NCBI RefSeq assembly: GCF_944324745.1
Contig: NZ_CALUXO010000044.1
Span: forward strand, 1-60,574
Direction: 5' to 3'
Length of the DNA: 60,574 bases
DNA from: an uncultured Thomasclavelia sp.
GTDB taxonomy: Bacteria; Bacillota_I; Bacilli_A; Erysipelotrichales; Coprobacillaceae
This document shows, one piece after another, positions 1-10,888 of this stretch; within the stretch, counting starts at the first letter, position 1; every line of letters begins with the position of its first letter. The notes under the pieces were generated by a model that did not search any database, was not told where the DNA came from, and was given only the letters and a program-made list of their open reading frames with translations. The translations under genes and the position numbers were made by a program.

Positions 1-126
1 CTGAATATTGCCTAAAGAGCGATAGCTGCGATGCTTTGTACCCTTGGTTTCAGGGGAATAGAAGCTCTCGTATATAGAGAGATAGGTACGAGACTGCTGT
101 TTTGTAATCTTAAGAAAGTAAGCCAT
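1..126 (-). CDS. Transposase, IS1634/IS4-like, N-terminal 42 codons (cut by window edge)
   Basis: Reading leftward from an ATG at 126, 42 codons stay open to the window edge. A GGAGGTG ribosome binding site at 132-138 lies 5 bases upstream. The peptide begins MAYFLKITKQQSRTYLSIYE and continues with a short Pro-Glu-Thr-Lys, Ser-Tyr-Arg-Ser-Leu-Gly stretch. This resembles the N-terminus of IS1634-type (IS4 superfamily, DDE) transposases, which open with MAYFLK and an IYES.Y.PE pattern. The catalytic part lies outside the window, so it cannot be said whether the element is intact. No terminal inverted repeat was recognised in 127-382. Confidence 0.7.
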   Translation of the reverse strand, partial: MAYFLKITKQQSRTYLSIYESFYSPETKGTKHRSYRSLGNIQ

Positions 127-382
127 AAGAACACCTCCGATATATAACACCATTACACCACTATTATAACACAAAAGAAAAAAATAATAAAATAATTTTT
201 AAATAAAAAAAGCCCATAAAATGGACTTAATTTAAATTTTTTAAAAAAGTTTACAAAAGAAACATGGTGCTAACTGCCAAAGACGGGTTATTACTTATTT
301 GTTACTTTATATGAATCATTAATTATATATCATGTTATAATACTTGTAAAATAATTATCTATATTAATGTAAAGGAGCGGTT

Positions 383-850
383 ATGCTAATTCGTCAATTT
401 CAAGCAAGTGATTTAAATGAAATTCTTAATCTATTTTATCAAACAGTTCATACTATTAATCTAAAAGATTATTCCAAAGAACAGCTAGATGCCTGGGCCA
501 GCCATGATATTGATATAGAACGATGGCAAAAATCATTAACAAAAAATTATGCATTGGTTGCAATTATTAATGATAAAATTGTTGGATTTGGAGATATAGA
601 TGATTCCGGATATCTTGATCATTTATATGTTCATAAAGATTATCAAAATCAACATATTGCCACTAAAATCACGGAACAGTTAGTAAAACATAAAAACTTT
701 AATAAAATTGTAACTCATGCTTCAATTACAGCTTTACCTTTTTTTCTAAAGCAAGGTTATCAAATCATGAAAAAGCAGCAAGTTTTAAGAAAAGGAGTTT
801 ATTTAACTAACTATGTAATGGAAAAAACTAATAATAAAAATGATACTTAA
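383..850 (+). CDS. GNAT family N-acetyltransferase
   Basis: A 155-residue single-domain GNAT protein, which would transfer an acetyl group from acetyl-CoA to an unknown amine. The order is typical: N-terminal beta strand (MLIRQFQASD), a mid strand around residues 60-72 (VAIINDKIVGFGD), then the CoA-binding segment near residues 82-100 (HLYVHKDYQNQHIATKI, a variant of the Q/R-x-x-G-x-A loop). The C-terminal FFLKQGYQ strand-turn is also typical. The start has an AAAGGAG site just upstream. The gene is monocistronic and converges with the next gene. The substrate cannot be inferred. Confidence 0.85.
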   Translation: MLIRQFQASDLNEILNLFYQTVHTINLKDYSKEQLDAWASHDIDIERWQKSLTKNYALVAIINDKIVGFGDIDDSGYLDHLYVHKDYQNQHIATKITEQLVKHKNFNKIVTHASITALPFFLKQGYQIMKKQQVLRKGVYLTNYVMEKTNNKNDT

Positions 851-866
851 GAATCTTTAAGTATCA
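841..866. terminator. Hairpin overlapping convergent stop codons
   Basis: TGATACTTAA at 841-850 pairs with TTAAGTATCA at 857-866. On the minus strand the hairpin runs into a T-rich stretch, so it would end the 141-aa membrane protein gene. It overlaps the stop codons of both convergent genes. Confidence 0.55.
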
Positions 867-1272
867 CTCGTCGATGATCAATTGATATTATCTTTAAATC
901 GGATTGGTTTTTTCGTAAATATTTATTAATGGTGACTATATCTTGTTTACTTACCACTTCCAACCAGTTATTAAGTTCTTTTTTCAAAACGAAATACAGC
1001 ATCAGACTCATTAAAATTGATACAGTCATAACCAAAAATAAAAAACCGGTAATAATAAATGGAAGGGAAACTAGTAAACAAAAAGCAAAAATCTGCATCA
1101 AAAAAGCAGTAATCAAATAAAATAATCGTTCAAACCGTATGCCTAATCTTTTTATTTCTAAAATATCATCATACAGATCTTTGGCCTGACAGATTATCTG
1201 TAACATAGCTTCGTCTTCTTTTAAAGCAACTATCAAATTACTTTCATTTTCAATACTTTCAAAACTTTCCAT
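847..1272 (-). CDS. Hypothetical membrane protein with two transmembrane helices
   Basis: A 141-residue protein that I do not recognise. It has an acidic helical N-terminus (residues 1-45), two closely spaced hydrophobic helices at about 50-75 and 76-98 separated by a short turn, and a basic C-terminal tail. This suggests a hairpin membrane protein with both soluble ends on one side, probably cytoplasmic. A GGAGGGG site precedes the ATG at 1272. It sits alone between a GNAT gene and a 530-bp region with little coding. No function is assigned. Confidence 0.65.
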   Translation of the reverse strand: MESFESIENESNLIVALKEDEAMLQIICQAKDLYDDILEIKRLGIRFERLFYLITAFLMQIFAFCLLVSLPFIITGFLFLVMTVSILMSLMLYFVLKKELNNWLEVVSKQDIVTINKYLRKNQSDLKIISIDHRRVILKDS

Positions 1273-1320
1273 TGAGCCCCTCCAATACTTTGATTATTAA
1301 AAATTAAATATTATCTAAAA

Positions 1321-1345
1321 ACCATGTACTATTTTCATACATGGT
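1321..1345 (-). terminator. Intrinsic terminator-like hairpin, minus strand
   Basis: ACCATGTA at 1321-1328 pairs with TACATGGT at 1338-1345. On the minus strand the stem is followed by TTTTT. It lies downstream of the 37-codon ORF at 1479-1592, which is the only candidate gene it could serve. Confidence 0.5.
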
Positions 1346-1478
1346 CCAATCTTTATTTTCAAAAAAATTAACTTACGTCAATAGACTACTATTAAATACC
1401 TAGTAATTTTTTCGATATTGCCAAATAGAACCTTTTGATTGACTATTCGTATTTATTCGATTTTGATTATCAACAATA

Positions 1479-1592
1479 TTAGATACTTAAAAAAATAAAT
1501 CCAACCATCACCAAAATCACAATAAACCAAAATTTTTGTCCTTTCATCATTTTCATTTCAGTACTTGTTATATTCATCGCATCGAAAATCAT
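1479..1592 (-). CDS. Possible small membrane peptide (32-37 aa)
   Basis: An open frame from ATG at 1592 (or 1577) to TAA at 1479. It encodes a peptide with a short polar N-terminus containing MKMMKGQK, then about 18 hydrophobic residues (FWFIVILVMVGFIFLSI) ending the protein. This is a single transmembrane helix. There is no convincing ribosome binding site, but a terminator-like hairpin follows at 1321-1345. It may be a real micro-protein or the tail of a decayed membrane-anchored regulator. The rest of 1273-1804 shows nothing else codable. Confidence 0.3.
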   Translation of the reverse strand: MIFDAMNITSTEMKMMKGQKFWFIVILVMVGFIFLSI

Positions 1593-1753
1593 CTATACAA
1601 AATAAATAACTATAATCAAACTTTAAATGATTAAAAATAGTTTAAAATAGTTAATCTAGCATATAATTTTCGATAAATCTGGCATCCTTTAACAGCTTAC
1701 TTTTATTCAGATATTGTTTATTTATAAAACACTTCTCTATGTAAAAAAATTAC

Positions 1754-1780
1754 TGCTATAAAAATATTATTTTTATAGCA
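1754..1780 (-). terminator. Intrinsic terminator of the SIS regulator gene
   Basis: TGCTATAAAAAT and ATTTTTATAGCA form a 12-bp stem with a 3-base loop. On the minus strand it is followed by TAATTTTTTTAC. It lies 25 bp beyond the stop codon of the gene at 1805. Confidence 0.75.
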
Positions 1781-1804
1781 TAATGCTGTTATTAAAACTT
1801 AAGC

Positions 1805-2557
1805 TTAGCGATAATATTTTTGATAATACTTAATTCTTAAGATATCAAAAATCATCATAATTTGATAATTAAATTGAATTCCATCAAATTTACCTAAAAC
1901 CTCAATTGCATAATCAGCGCAAACATTTTCATATTCACGATATTTGATATTTTGGGTAATCAAGACCAAATAAGCTTCACAAATATTTTGTGGTTTAAGT
2001 TTTTTGACATTTTGTTCCATCAATCTACCAGTAGCTGTAATAAAGAAAACAACATCATCATCACCAAATTCAAAATCATTATCAAATGAATGGTATTCTA
2101 CGACTTCTTTCCCTAGTGTAATTAAATCTGTCTGAAAATCAACTGCAACGCTACTAGGATATAAAGCTCCAATAATAATTATCCGATTTTTCTTGAAAAT
2201 CAAATCACAAATCTCATCTATTAATTTCTTTAATTCTTCTTTATTATAACAAGTATCTAAATGGTCAAAAAATGGTTCAATATCCAAATTAAGCATCCGC
2301 GCATGAATTTGTTCCAAACGACTTTGATGATCTGCTAACAACCGCTGTTTAAAATCATCATAATTATCAATTCCAAAATGTCTAGTAAAATCCAATAAAT
2401 CATCCAGTTTAAAATTTCCAGCTTGTAGAAAAGTATCCAAATCATAATTTTCCATTTCAGTATAGTGAGAAATTACAAAGTTACCAATACGATACATATG
2501 ATCATCGTCAAGACAGCCGTTTAAGTATTTTAAAATTCTTGATATCATTAGCTCCAT
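1805..2557 (-). CDS. MurR/RpiR family regulator (HTH plus divergent SIS domain)
   Basis: A 250-residue regulator. The N-terminal half (about 1-100) is helical and looks like a weakly conserved RpiR helix-turn-helix. The C-terminal half holds a degenerate SIS sugar-phosphate-binding fold, with a strand NRIIIIGALYPSSVAVDFQ followed by DDDVVFFITATGRLMEQN. The usual Ser-rich phosphate loop is only partly kept. I chose ATG 2557 because AGAGAG lies 9 bases upstream; an in-frame ATG at 2581 lacks any site. It is divergent from another RpiR gene at 2729. No sugar enzyme is adjacent, so the effector is unknown. Confidence 0.7.
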   Translation of the reverse strand: MELMISRILKYLNGCLDDDHMYRIGNFVISHYTEMENYDLDTFLQAGNFKLDDLLDFTRHFGIDNYDDFKQRLLADHQSRLEQIHARMLNLDIEPFFDHLDTCYNKEELKKLIDEICDLIFKKNRIIIIGALYPSSVAVDFQTDLITLGKEVVEYHSFDNDFEFGDDDVVFFITATGRLMEQNVKKLKPQNICEAYLVLITQNIKYREYENVCADYAIEVLGKFDGIQFNYQIMMIFDILRIKYYQKYYR

Positions 2558-2728
2558 AATTATTTTCTCTCTTTCTAACATATATTTGAGGATTTATTTC
2601 TACATATAGTATATAACAAATCAAAAGAAAATGAAAATAAAGTTCTGATAGACTAAGTAAAATAAATTATCTTGTGTTGATGATGATTATTTTTTATAAT
2701 TAGCTTAAGAATATTTAAGGAGTCAAAG

Positions 2729-3565
2729 ATGAATATTTTAACAAAATTATCGTCATTAACCAAATTAACTGAAAATGAGCGAATCCTAACTGAATATATT
2801 ATCAATCACCCTGAACAAATATTGACCATGAACGCAAAAGAATTAGCCCATAAAACGTTTGTTTCTCAAACAACTGTCTATCGTCTCTGTAATAAATTAG
2901 CGTTATCTAATTTCAGTGATCTTAAAGTTTTAATTGCTATGCAAAAAGATGATTTTTCAAAAGAAAAAAGTTCAACTGATTTTAATTATCCTTTTTATCA
3001 TCATCAAACCCAATACCAAATTATCAATAACATGGAAGAGCTGTACCAGCAAACAATCATAGCTACTAAAAATTTGTTAGATTTGGAAACACTTCGCCTA
3101 ATTGTTCAAGAAATGTATCATGCTCATTCAATCGCTATTTATCCATCAGTTGGAAATATAAACATTGCTGAAAACTTTCGACAAAATATGCAAGAGATTG
3201 GTAAACCAGTAGAAATTGCCAGCAATCGATTTGATCAACATTGGTCGGCTACAATCAAAAAACCTGGTGATTTGGTTTTTGTAATTTCATATTTAGGCAA
3301 AACACCACAAATTATTGATACCGTAGCTACTTTAAAAGAAAAAGGTTGCACTATTGTATTAATTTCAGCAACTTACGAAGAAAAAATATCACCACTAGCT
3401 AATTATCGCTTATATTTATGTTCTTATGAAAATTTTAGAGAAAAAATTGGTTCTTTTTCTTCAAGAATTTCATTACAATATATTTTAGATTGTCTCTATT
3501 CGTGTTATTTTGAACGTAATTTTGATCAATTTTTGAAATTTAAAATTGATAATTACATAGATTAA
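2729..3565 (+). CDS. MurR/RpiR family transcriptional regulator
   Basis: A 278-residue RpiR-type regulator. Residues 1-75 form the HTH_6 domain; the recognition helix is in FVSQTTVYRLCNKLALSNFS. Residues about 120-255 form a SIS domain (HSIAIYPSVGNINIAENF, then DLVFVISYLGKTPQIIDTV), expected to sense a phosphorylated sugar. AAGGAG precedes the ATG by 6 bases. It is transcribed divergently from the SIS regulator at 1805-2557 across about 170 bp, so the two may cross-regulate. There is no metabolic partner on this strand. Confidence 0.85.
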   Translation: MNILTKLSSLTKLTENERILTEYIINHPEQILTMNAKELAHKTFVSQTTVYRLCNKLALSNFSDLKVLIAMQKDDFSKEKSSTDFNYPFYHHQTQYQIINNMEELYQQTIIATKNLLDLETLRLIVQEMYHAHSIAIYPSVGNINIAENFRQNMQEIGKPVEIASNRFDQHWSATIKKPGDLVFVISYLGKTPQIIDTVATLKEKGCTIVLISATYEEKISPLANYRLYLCSYENFREKIGSFSSRISLQYILDCLYSCYFERNFDQFLKFKIDNYID

Positions 3566-3587
3566 AAGATGGGAATTTCCCATCTTT
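3565..3587. terminator. Bidirectional intrinsic terminator
   Basis: AAAGATGGG pairs with CCCATCTTT across an AATTT loop, between the convergent RpiR (ends 3565) and PHP phosphatase (ends 3586) genes. The arms carry A- and T-rich flanks on both strands. Confidence 0.7.
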
Positions 3588-4410
3588 ATAAATTATGAAA
3601 TCTTGGTTCCATTTTTTTAAAAGTACAAAATTGCTTAAAACCGATTTTTTTCAATTCATCTTTCATTTCTTCAATATATGCACCTAGATGTGCTGATTCA
3701 TGACTATCACTGCCAATTGTAATGATACGCCCACCTAAATCATAATAAAGTTTTAATATTTTTCGTGAAGGCATCAGATCATCTAAACCATAACGAACTG
3801 AAGAGGTGTTAAGTTCAATTCCTTTACCATCTTTAATAATATATTTTAAAATATCAGTAATAATTTCCTGATGATTTTCAAAAGCAAGATAACCATCTTT
3901 ATCATCATATCTTTTAATCAAATCTAAATGACCTAAAACACTATAATGATGATAGTTTCTAACCACATCATATAATTCTTGATAATAACGCTGATAATAT
4001 TGAGCTTCACTGCGACCTTTTTGAAAATCACCAGTCCAAAACTCTTTATCTTCAACTTGATGAATTGATAAAATCACAAAATCAAAATCATATCTATTAA
4101 ATAATTGTTCATATTTAGCTATGGTATGTTTTTGAACACCAAATTCAATTCCACGACGAATTTTAATTTGACCATAATATTTTTTAGATAAATATTCAAT
4201 TTTTTGAAAATAAGCAGGGTAATTAACATTGGCAATGAACTCACCTTCGACAAATTCTGGATCGTCCCAATCTAACTTAATCCCATAGTCAACATGATCA
4301 GTAAAACAAATCTCCTCTATCCCCTTTTTAATAGCATCTTTAATGACATCTTCCATTAAATAATCAGAATCATCGCTAAATTCTGTATGCACATGATAAT
4401 CACAAAACAT
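3586..4410 (-). CDS. hisJ: Histidinol-phosphatase, PHP family
   Basis: A 274-residue PHP-domain phosphohydrolase of the HisJ/HisK type, which dephosphorylates L-histidinol phosphate in histidine biosynthesis. Metal-binding motifs are visible: DYHVHTEFSDDS (residues 4-15), EICFTDHVD near 33-41, FDFVILSIHQV near 108-118, a conserved GHLDLIKRY near 162-170, and IGSDSHE near 238-244. It is about the family length. It stands alone, far from the his operon at 30-37 kb. The operon's HisB is monofunctional, so a separate phosphatase is required and this is the natural candidate. A related PHP phosphatase role cannot be excluded. Confidence 0.85.
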   Translation of the reverse strand: MFCDYHVHTEFSDDSDYLMEDVIKDAIKKGIEEICFTDHVDYGIKLDWDDPEFVEGEFIANVNYPAYFQKIEYLSKKYYGQIKIRRGIEFGVQKHTIAKYEQLFNRYDFDFVILSIHQVEDKEFWTGDFQKGRSEAQYYQRYYQELYDVVRNYHHYSVLGHLDLIKRYDDKDGYLAFENHQEIITDILKYIIKDGKGIELNTSSVRYGLDDLMPSRKILKLYYDLGGRIITIGSDSHESAHLGAYIEEMKDELKKIGFKQFCTFKKMEPRFHNL

Positions 4411-4674
4411 TAGACTATCCTCCTTTGATAATATAATTATACCAGTTAATAGCTAAATGTTTCGTAAATTTCCTGAATTTTAGTAAAATTCTATCAAAAA
4501 TATTAAAATTCTTATTTATTTTTTGCAAAAAAATTCCCATTTCCCCTAAAACCATATGGAAATTTTTAATAAACGCTATAATTAAACTTGCATTGATTGA
4601 TAAAAATCGTCAAACTATTACTAATTTTTCATAACTAGACACTCTATTAAATAATACATGATTTTTATCTTTCA
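4411..4674. other. Intergenic region, no gene seen
   Basis: An AT-rich spacer upstream of the PHP phosphatase. Both strands are broken by frequent stops. It presumably contains the phosphatase promoter, but no convincing -35/-10 pair stands out. Confidence 0.5.
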
Positions 4675-4680
4675 AAAAAA

Positions 4681-4701
4681 ACAAGTAGAAAGACTACTTG
4701 T
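4681..4701 (-). terminator. Intrinsic terminator of the cupin/CMD operon
   Basis: ACAAGTAG pairs with CTACTTGT across a 5-base loop. It is followed on the minus strand by a run of seven Ts. It lies 3 bp beyond the cupin stop codon. Confidence 0.85.
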
Positions 4702-4703
4702 TT

Positions 4704-5102
4704 TTATAATGAATTATATTGTTCATCATCAACTGGTTCACACCATTCATTTGAAGAACCTTCAGCAGGAACTTCAATAGCAATATGAGCAAACCAAGAA
4801 TCTTTTGCTGCTCCATGCCAATGTTTAACTTCAGGTGCGATATTGACTACATCACCAGGTTTTAATTCTTGAGCTGGCTTTCCCCATTCTTGATACCAAC
4901 CTTTTCCATCAGTTACTAATAAGATTTGGCCACCTTTATGATGAATATGCCAATTATTACGGCATCCTGGTTCAAATGTTACATTTGCTACCCCAACGCC
5001 ATTACTTTTAGCTAACATATTCAAATAACTTTTTCCAATAAAATATTGTGCAAATCCACTATTTTCTTCACCTTTTTTAAACATACTTTCAAAATCGTTC
5101 AT
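4704..5102 (-). CDS. Cupin domain protein
   Basis: A 132-residue single-domain cupin. Motif 1 is seen around residues 45-65 (GCRNNWHIHHKGGQILLVTDGKG split by the usual spacing of metal-binding His and Glu/Gln). Motif 2 lies around 82-100 (PGDVVNIAPEVKHWHGA). The His residues fit a mononuclear metal site. AGGAGGAG precedes the ATG. It follows the CMD gene by 12 bp and is surely co-transcribed with it. Cupin plus carboxymuconolactone-decarboxylase pairs are common in Firmicutes, often with redox or detoxification roles, but no substrate can be named. Confidence 0.85.
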   Translation of the reverse strand: MNDFESMFKKGEENSGFAQYFIGKSYLNMLAKSNGVGVANVTFEPGCRNNWHIHHKGGQILLVTDGKGWYQEWGKPAQELKPGDVVNIAPEVKHWHGAAKDSWFAHIAIEVPAEGSSNEWCEPVDDEQYNSL

Positions 5103-5114
5103 TTTAAACTCCTC

Positions 5115-5852
5115 CTATTTATTTGTAATTTCATTAATAATATTGATTGCATTTAATGTTCTAGGGAACCCAATATATGGTTGACATTGAGTAATTGTTT
5201 CTAAAAGCATTTCACGAGTATTTCCAACTGTCAAATTAGCCTGAGTATGAGCTCTAAGCTGATTTTCACAACCACCTAAACTAGCTAACATTACAAAAGT
5301 TATTAATTCTCTAGTTGGTAAATCAAGTCCCTTACGAGTATAAAAATCACCAAAACAATATTCAGATAAATAATTTTGAATATGTTTTAGTTCTGGAGCG
5401 GCATTATCGTGGTTAGCCTGAATATTTTCGCGACCAAACGCAGCACTTTGAACATCAAAACCCTTTTCAAAACGAGTTTCCTTAGTTACTGTAGCTTGTG
5501 ATTCTAATGGTAATTTAATATTTTTTGCTTCAAAAACCGTATTAACAACTTCTAAAGCATCTTGCACTTTACCAATACCAACATAAGGGCTACATTGATA
5601 AATAGCTTCTTTAATACTTACTGGATCACATTTAGCATTAACAGCCCCAATAACATGTTCTTTTAAAGTATTTAAAGTATGATTGGTAGTATCAACAACA
5701 ATTAATATTAATTGTCTTAATTTTAAATCCAAAGTTCCATGTTGATATACATCACCATATAAATAATTTTTAATAATTTCATTATATTCTTGATCATATT
5801 TTGATTCATTTGGTTCATCATGTAATAACTCATCTAATTCTTTAATATTCAT
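5115..5852 (-). CDS. Carboxymuconolactone decarboxylase (CMD) family protein, two CMD domains
   Basis: A 245-residue protein made of two CMD/AhpD-like halves (about 25-110 and 150-240). Each has the motif of a helix, DL(K/P)xRxL, then a conserved His-containing helix (TLKEHVIGAVN; ENQLRAHTQANL). The classical CxxC of peroxidase-type AhpD is absent: the second half has GGCENQ with a single Cys. A hydrolase or decarboxylase-like or purely structural role is therefore as likely as thiol peroxidase. It lies between a MerR regulator 11 bp upstream and a cupin gene 12 bp downstream. Confidence 0.8.
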   Translation of the reverse strand: MNIKELDELLHDEPNESKYDQEYNEIIKNYLYGDVYQHGTLDLKLRQLILIVVDTTNHTLNTLKEHVIGAVNAKCDPVSIKEAIYQCSPYVGIGKVQDALEVVNTVFEAKNIKLPLESQATVTKETRFEKGFDVQSAAFGRENIQANHDNAAPELKHIQNYLSEYCFGDFYTRKGLDLPTRELITFVMLASLGGCENQLRAHTQANLTVGNTREMLLETITQCQPYIGFPRTLNAINIINEITNK

Positions 5853-5863
5853 AACTTTCTCCT

Positions 5864-6205
5864 TTACTTGTTTTTTAGTTGATAAATAAGATAATCAATG
5901 ACATCTAAATTTTTCTGTTGTAGATGAATATCATCCAAAATCAATTGTCGCTGCTTCGTTAAAATCTGTTGCCGGCCAATTTCATTTTGTTTTAAATACT
6001 CACCTATTTTCTCTTTTTTTAACCCAATTTTCTTTAGTGATAATATTAAACTTAATCGTTCGATTTCTTTATCACTATATTCATAAACAGAAATCTCAGG
6101 TGATCGATCAAAAAGATTATCTTTTTCAAAACTTAATAATGTTGTTTTAGCAACATTAAACTTTTTACTAACTTCATCAATTGTCACTTGATCACCAGCT
6201 TTCAT
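5864..6205 (-). CDS. MerR-family transcriptional regulator
   Basis: A 113-residue MerR-type protein. The winged helix-turn-helix is at residues 7-75 (VTIDEVSKKFNVAKTTLLSF, then EYSDKEIERLSLILSLKKIG), followed by a coiled-coil helix (about 80-110). There is no large effector domain. It heads the operon with CMD and cupin genes and probably controls it. The ATG at 6205 has no obvious ribosome binding site; an in-frame GTG at 6187, with GGTGAT just upstream, is a plausible alternative start. Confidence 0.8.
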   Translation of the reverse strand: MKAGDQVTIDEVSKKFNVAKTTLLSFEKDNLFDRSPEISVYEYSDKEIERLSLILSLKKIGLKKEKIGEYLKQNEIGRQQILTKQRQLILDDIHLQQKNLDVIDYLIYQLKNK

Positions 6206-6403
6206 TTTTTACAAGTAAATTGTAAGACGAAAGTTCAAATATGTCTAATACTCATTTTGTATTGTCTTTCATGTTTTAAAAGCATGATAAAAAACTATAT
6301 GTATCAAGAGGTTTGGCTAATTTATTAAAGTTTAATATACGCTAATTAACCCATTTTTACCCATCAATTAACGAATTTCACTAACATGTAAGTATTTATT
6401 TAT

Positions 6404-6430
6404 CAAGGTAACTGTAGATTATCTTGATAT
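6404..6430. repeat. Imperfect inverted repeat beyond the LysR stop
   Basis: ATCAAGGTAA and TTATCTTGAT can pair with one G-T wobble around a 7-base loop, about 20 bp past the LysR stop. No T-run follows on the minus strand, so it is only a weak terminator candidate. Confidence 0.3.
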
Positions 6431-6445
6431 TTCTTCAACAATCTT

Positions 6446-7324
6446 TTATTTTAATTCCTGTTTTAATTTTTCAATAAAGCGAGCTGTAGCCGGTGAAAAG
6501 ATTTGATGTTTTTTCCAGACAAGAACGGTTCCTGTTTGCATTTTGGGATAAAAAGGGACGAAACTAATTTTTGGATTACCTAAAGTATCGATTAATTTTT
6601 CAAAACAAAGGGCATATCCAATGCCATTTTCTACCATAATAGCAGCATTATATATTAGATTATAAGTACAAATAATATTTAGCTTTTCATAATCTTCACC
6701 AAACCAGTTGGCTATTTCATTTTGAACAACGGAACGATGAGTAGATAATAACGGATAATCTCTAAGTTGTGCCGGGGTTACATATTCTTGTTTAGCCAAA
6801 TCACAATCACTAGGTACTAATACACCCCAAACCTCTTTATAATCAAGCCGAATAAATTCATATTTTTCAATATCAACTGGTTCACTTAATAATCCAATGT
6901 CAACTAAGCCTTTATCAATTCTTTCTTTAATGTCATCTGCACTACCACTATACAAATGATATTTAATTTGGGGATACTCTTGGGTAAATTCTTTAATTAC
7001 TCGACCTAAAAGATGCATCGCATTTGTTTCACCACTACCAATAAATATTTCACCAGATAATAAATTGTCATGTTCCAAAAATTCTTTTTCAGTTTTATCA
7101 GCTAAATCAACTATTTCCTCAGCTCTTCTTCTAAGCAACATCCCTTCATCAGTTAAAACAATCCGATTTTTTCCGCGAATGAAAAGCTTAGCGTCCAATT
7201 CATCTTCCAATTGCATCAGCTGTCTAGATAAAGTTGGTTGCGTTATATGTAAAAATTTAGCAGCACGTGTAATATTTTCTTCACGAGCTACTGCTAAAAA
7301 ATATTTTAAAGTTCTAATTTCCAT
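6446..7324 (-). CDS. LysR-family transcriptional regulator
   Basis: A 292-residue LTTR of normal length. The N-terminal HTH spans residues 1-60 (MEIRTLKYFLAVAREENITR; AAKFLHITQPTLSRQLMQLE). The periplasmic-binding-protein-like co-inducer domain spans about 90-290 (SGEIFIGSGE, then GLVDIGLLSEPVD). It is on the same strand as the MerR-CMD-cupin genes but separated by 240 bp with a possible hairpin, so it is a separate unit. The nearby operon is the likely target, although LTTRs usually regulate a divergent gene and none is present here. Confidence 0.9.
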   Translation of the reverse strand: MEIRTLKYFLAVAREENITRAAKFLHITQPTLSRQLMQLEDELDAKLFIRGKNRIVLTDEGMLLRRRAEEIVDLADKTEKEFLEHDNLLSGEIFIGSGETNAMHLLGRVIKEFTQEYPQIKYHLYSGSADDIKERIDKGLVDIGLLSEPVDIEKYEFIRLDYKEVWGVLVPSDCDLAKQEYVTPAQLRDYPLLSTHRSVVQNEIANWFGEDYEKLNIICTYNLIYNAAIMVENGIGYALCFEKLIDTLGNPKISFVPFYPKMQTGTVLVWKKHQIFSPATARFIEKLKQELK

Positions 7325-7423
7325 AATGACACCTACCTTGTATGCTTATCATTTTATCAAATTTTATTAAAATACGATAGCTAGATTTAACTACCAGCAA
7401 ACTAATCTTTGTTTTCAAACAAA

Positions 7424-7453
7424 AAAGCAATCAATGTTTTCATCAATCGCTTT
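7424..7453 (-). terminator. Intrinsic terminator of the TVP38-like gene
   Basis: A 13-bp stem with three G-T wobbles (AAAGCGATTGATG against CATTGATTGCTTT on the minus strand) and an AAAA loop. It is followed by TTTTTTG. It lies between the TVP38-like gene end and the LysR start. Confidence 0.75.
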
Positions 7454-7509
7454 TAAACAAGAATATTTATTAAAAATTATTTTTTGGATATTTATACCCT
7501 TCAATCAAA

Positions 7510-8091
7510 TTAGATCATATTTCCTACAAAAAATAATAATTCTTTGATTCCATAAGAATATAATATTAATCCAGCTGGTTTACATAAAATATTAATCAGC
7601 ATATATTTTTTAGTTGACATATTTGTCAGTGCCGATAACATACATAATAAATCATCCGGCATACCTGGTAATAAGATTGCCAGCGCAAAAAAGATTTCAA
7701 ATTTCTTTCCTTTATCTAACCAGCCAATATATTTATCATAAGTTTTTTTATTTGCTACTTTTAAAATAAACGCCTGACCATATTTTCGTACCAAAATAAA
7801 AACTAAATAGGAACCTATCAATAAACCGATGTAATTATATACAAAACCCCAAAATGCTCCAAAAACAATTACACCAATACCACTACTGACACCTCCAGGG
7901 ATAATCGGTATAATCACTTGAACTATTTGAATTACTATAAATAATATTGGAGCTAAGGGTCCAATTCCCTCTAATAGTATCTGTAAATTTTCAGGATTAG
8001 TAAGATAATTATGTTGCGCTAAATATATTACCAACCAACAAAGTCCTAAAGTACCGGCTATTGTAAGCCATTTTGTCGTTTTAAGTGTCAT
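7510..8091 (-). CDS. TVP38/TMEM64 family membrane protein
   Basis: A 193-residue integral membrane protein of the SNARE-associated/DedA-like superfamily. It has an N-terminal helix, a re-entrant Pro-rich loop (residues about 55-85, QVIIPIIPGGVSSGIGVIVF), the loop FILKVANKKTYDKYIGWL, then the conserved LLPGMPDDLLCMLSAL (about 140-158) typical of TVP38 proteins. Members are implicated in lipid or undecaprenyl-phosphate handling; the substrate here is unknown. It is monocistronic with its own terminator. Confidence 0.8.
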   Translation of the reverse strand: MTLKTTKWLTIAGTLGLCWLVIYLAQHNYLTNPENLQILLEGIGPLAPILFIVIQIVQVIIPIIPGGVSSGIGVIVFGAFWGFVYNYIGLLIGSYLVFILVRKYGQAFILKVANKKTYDKYIGWLDKGKKFEIFFALAILLPGMPDDLLCMLSALTNMSTKKYMLINILCKPAGLILYSYGIKELLFFVGNMI

Positions 8092-8262
8092 TATTTTTCA
8101 CCTCAACTATAAGTATAACGATTAAAATATAATAAAAATGGTAAATATTCTTAATTTTTCCTAAACAATTTATTATCATTTATTAATTATTATTAGTTAT
8201 TTACTTAAAGTAAGGTTTTAATCATTATAATATTGTAATAAATACCAATAAAACTAACTGGA

Positions 8263-10831
<2,569 letters not shown>

Positions 10832-10860
10832 TTACGATTATTAAACTTTAAATCTAAATA

Positions 10861-10888
10861 AAACCGACAATTTATTACGACTCGGTTT
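10861..10888 (-). terminator. Terminator overlapping the end of the RpiR gene
   Basis: AAACCGA (10861-10867) pairs with TCGGTTT (10882-10888) across a 14-base loop. The stem spans the RpiR stop codon and on the minus strand is followed by ATTTAG. It separates the RpiR gene from the GH1 gene. Confidence 0.55.

Noticed and set aside
929-1120. Plus-strand frame within the 141-aa membrane protein gene
   Set aside because: It is antisense to a gene with a clear start signal; no ribosome binding site.
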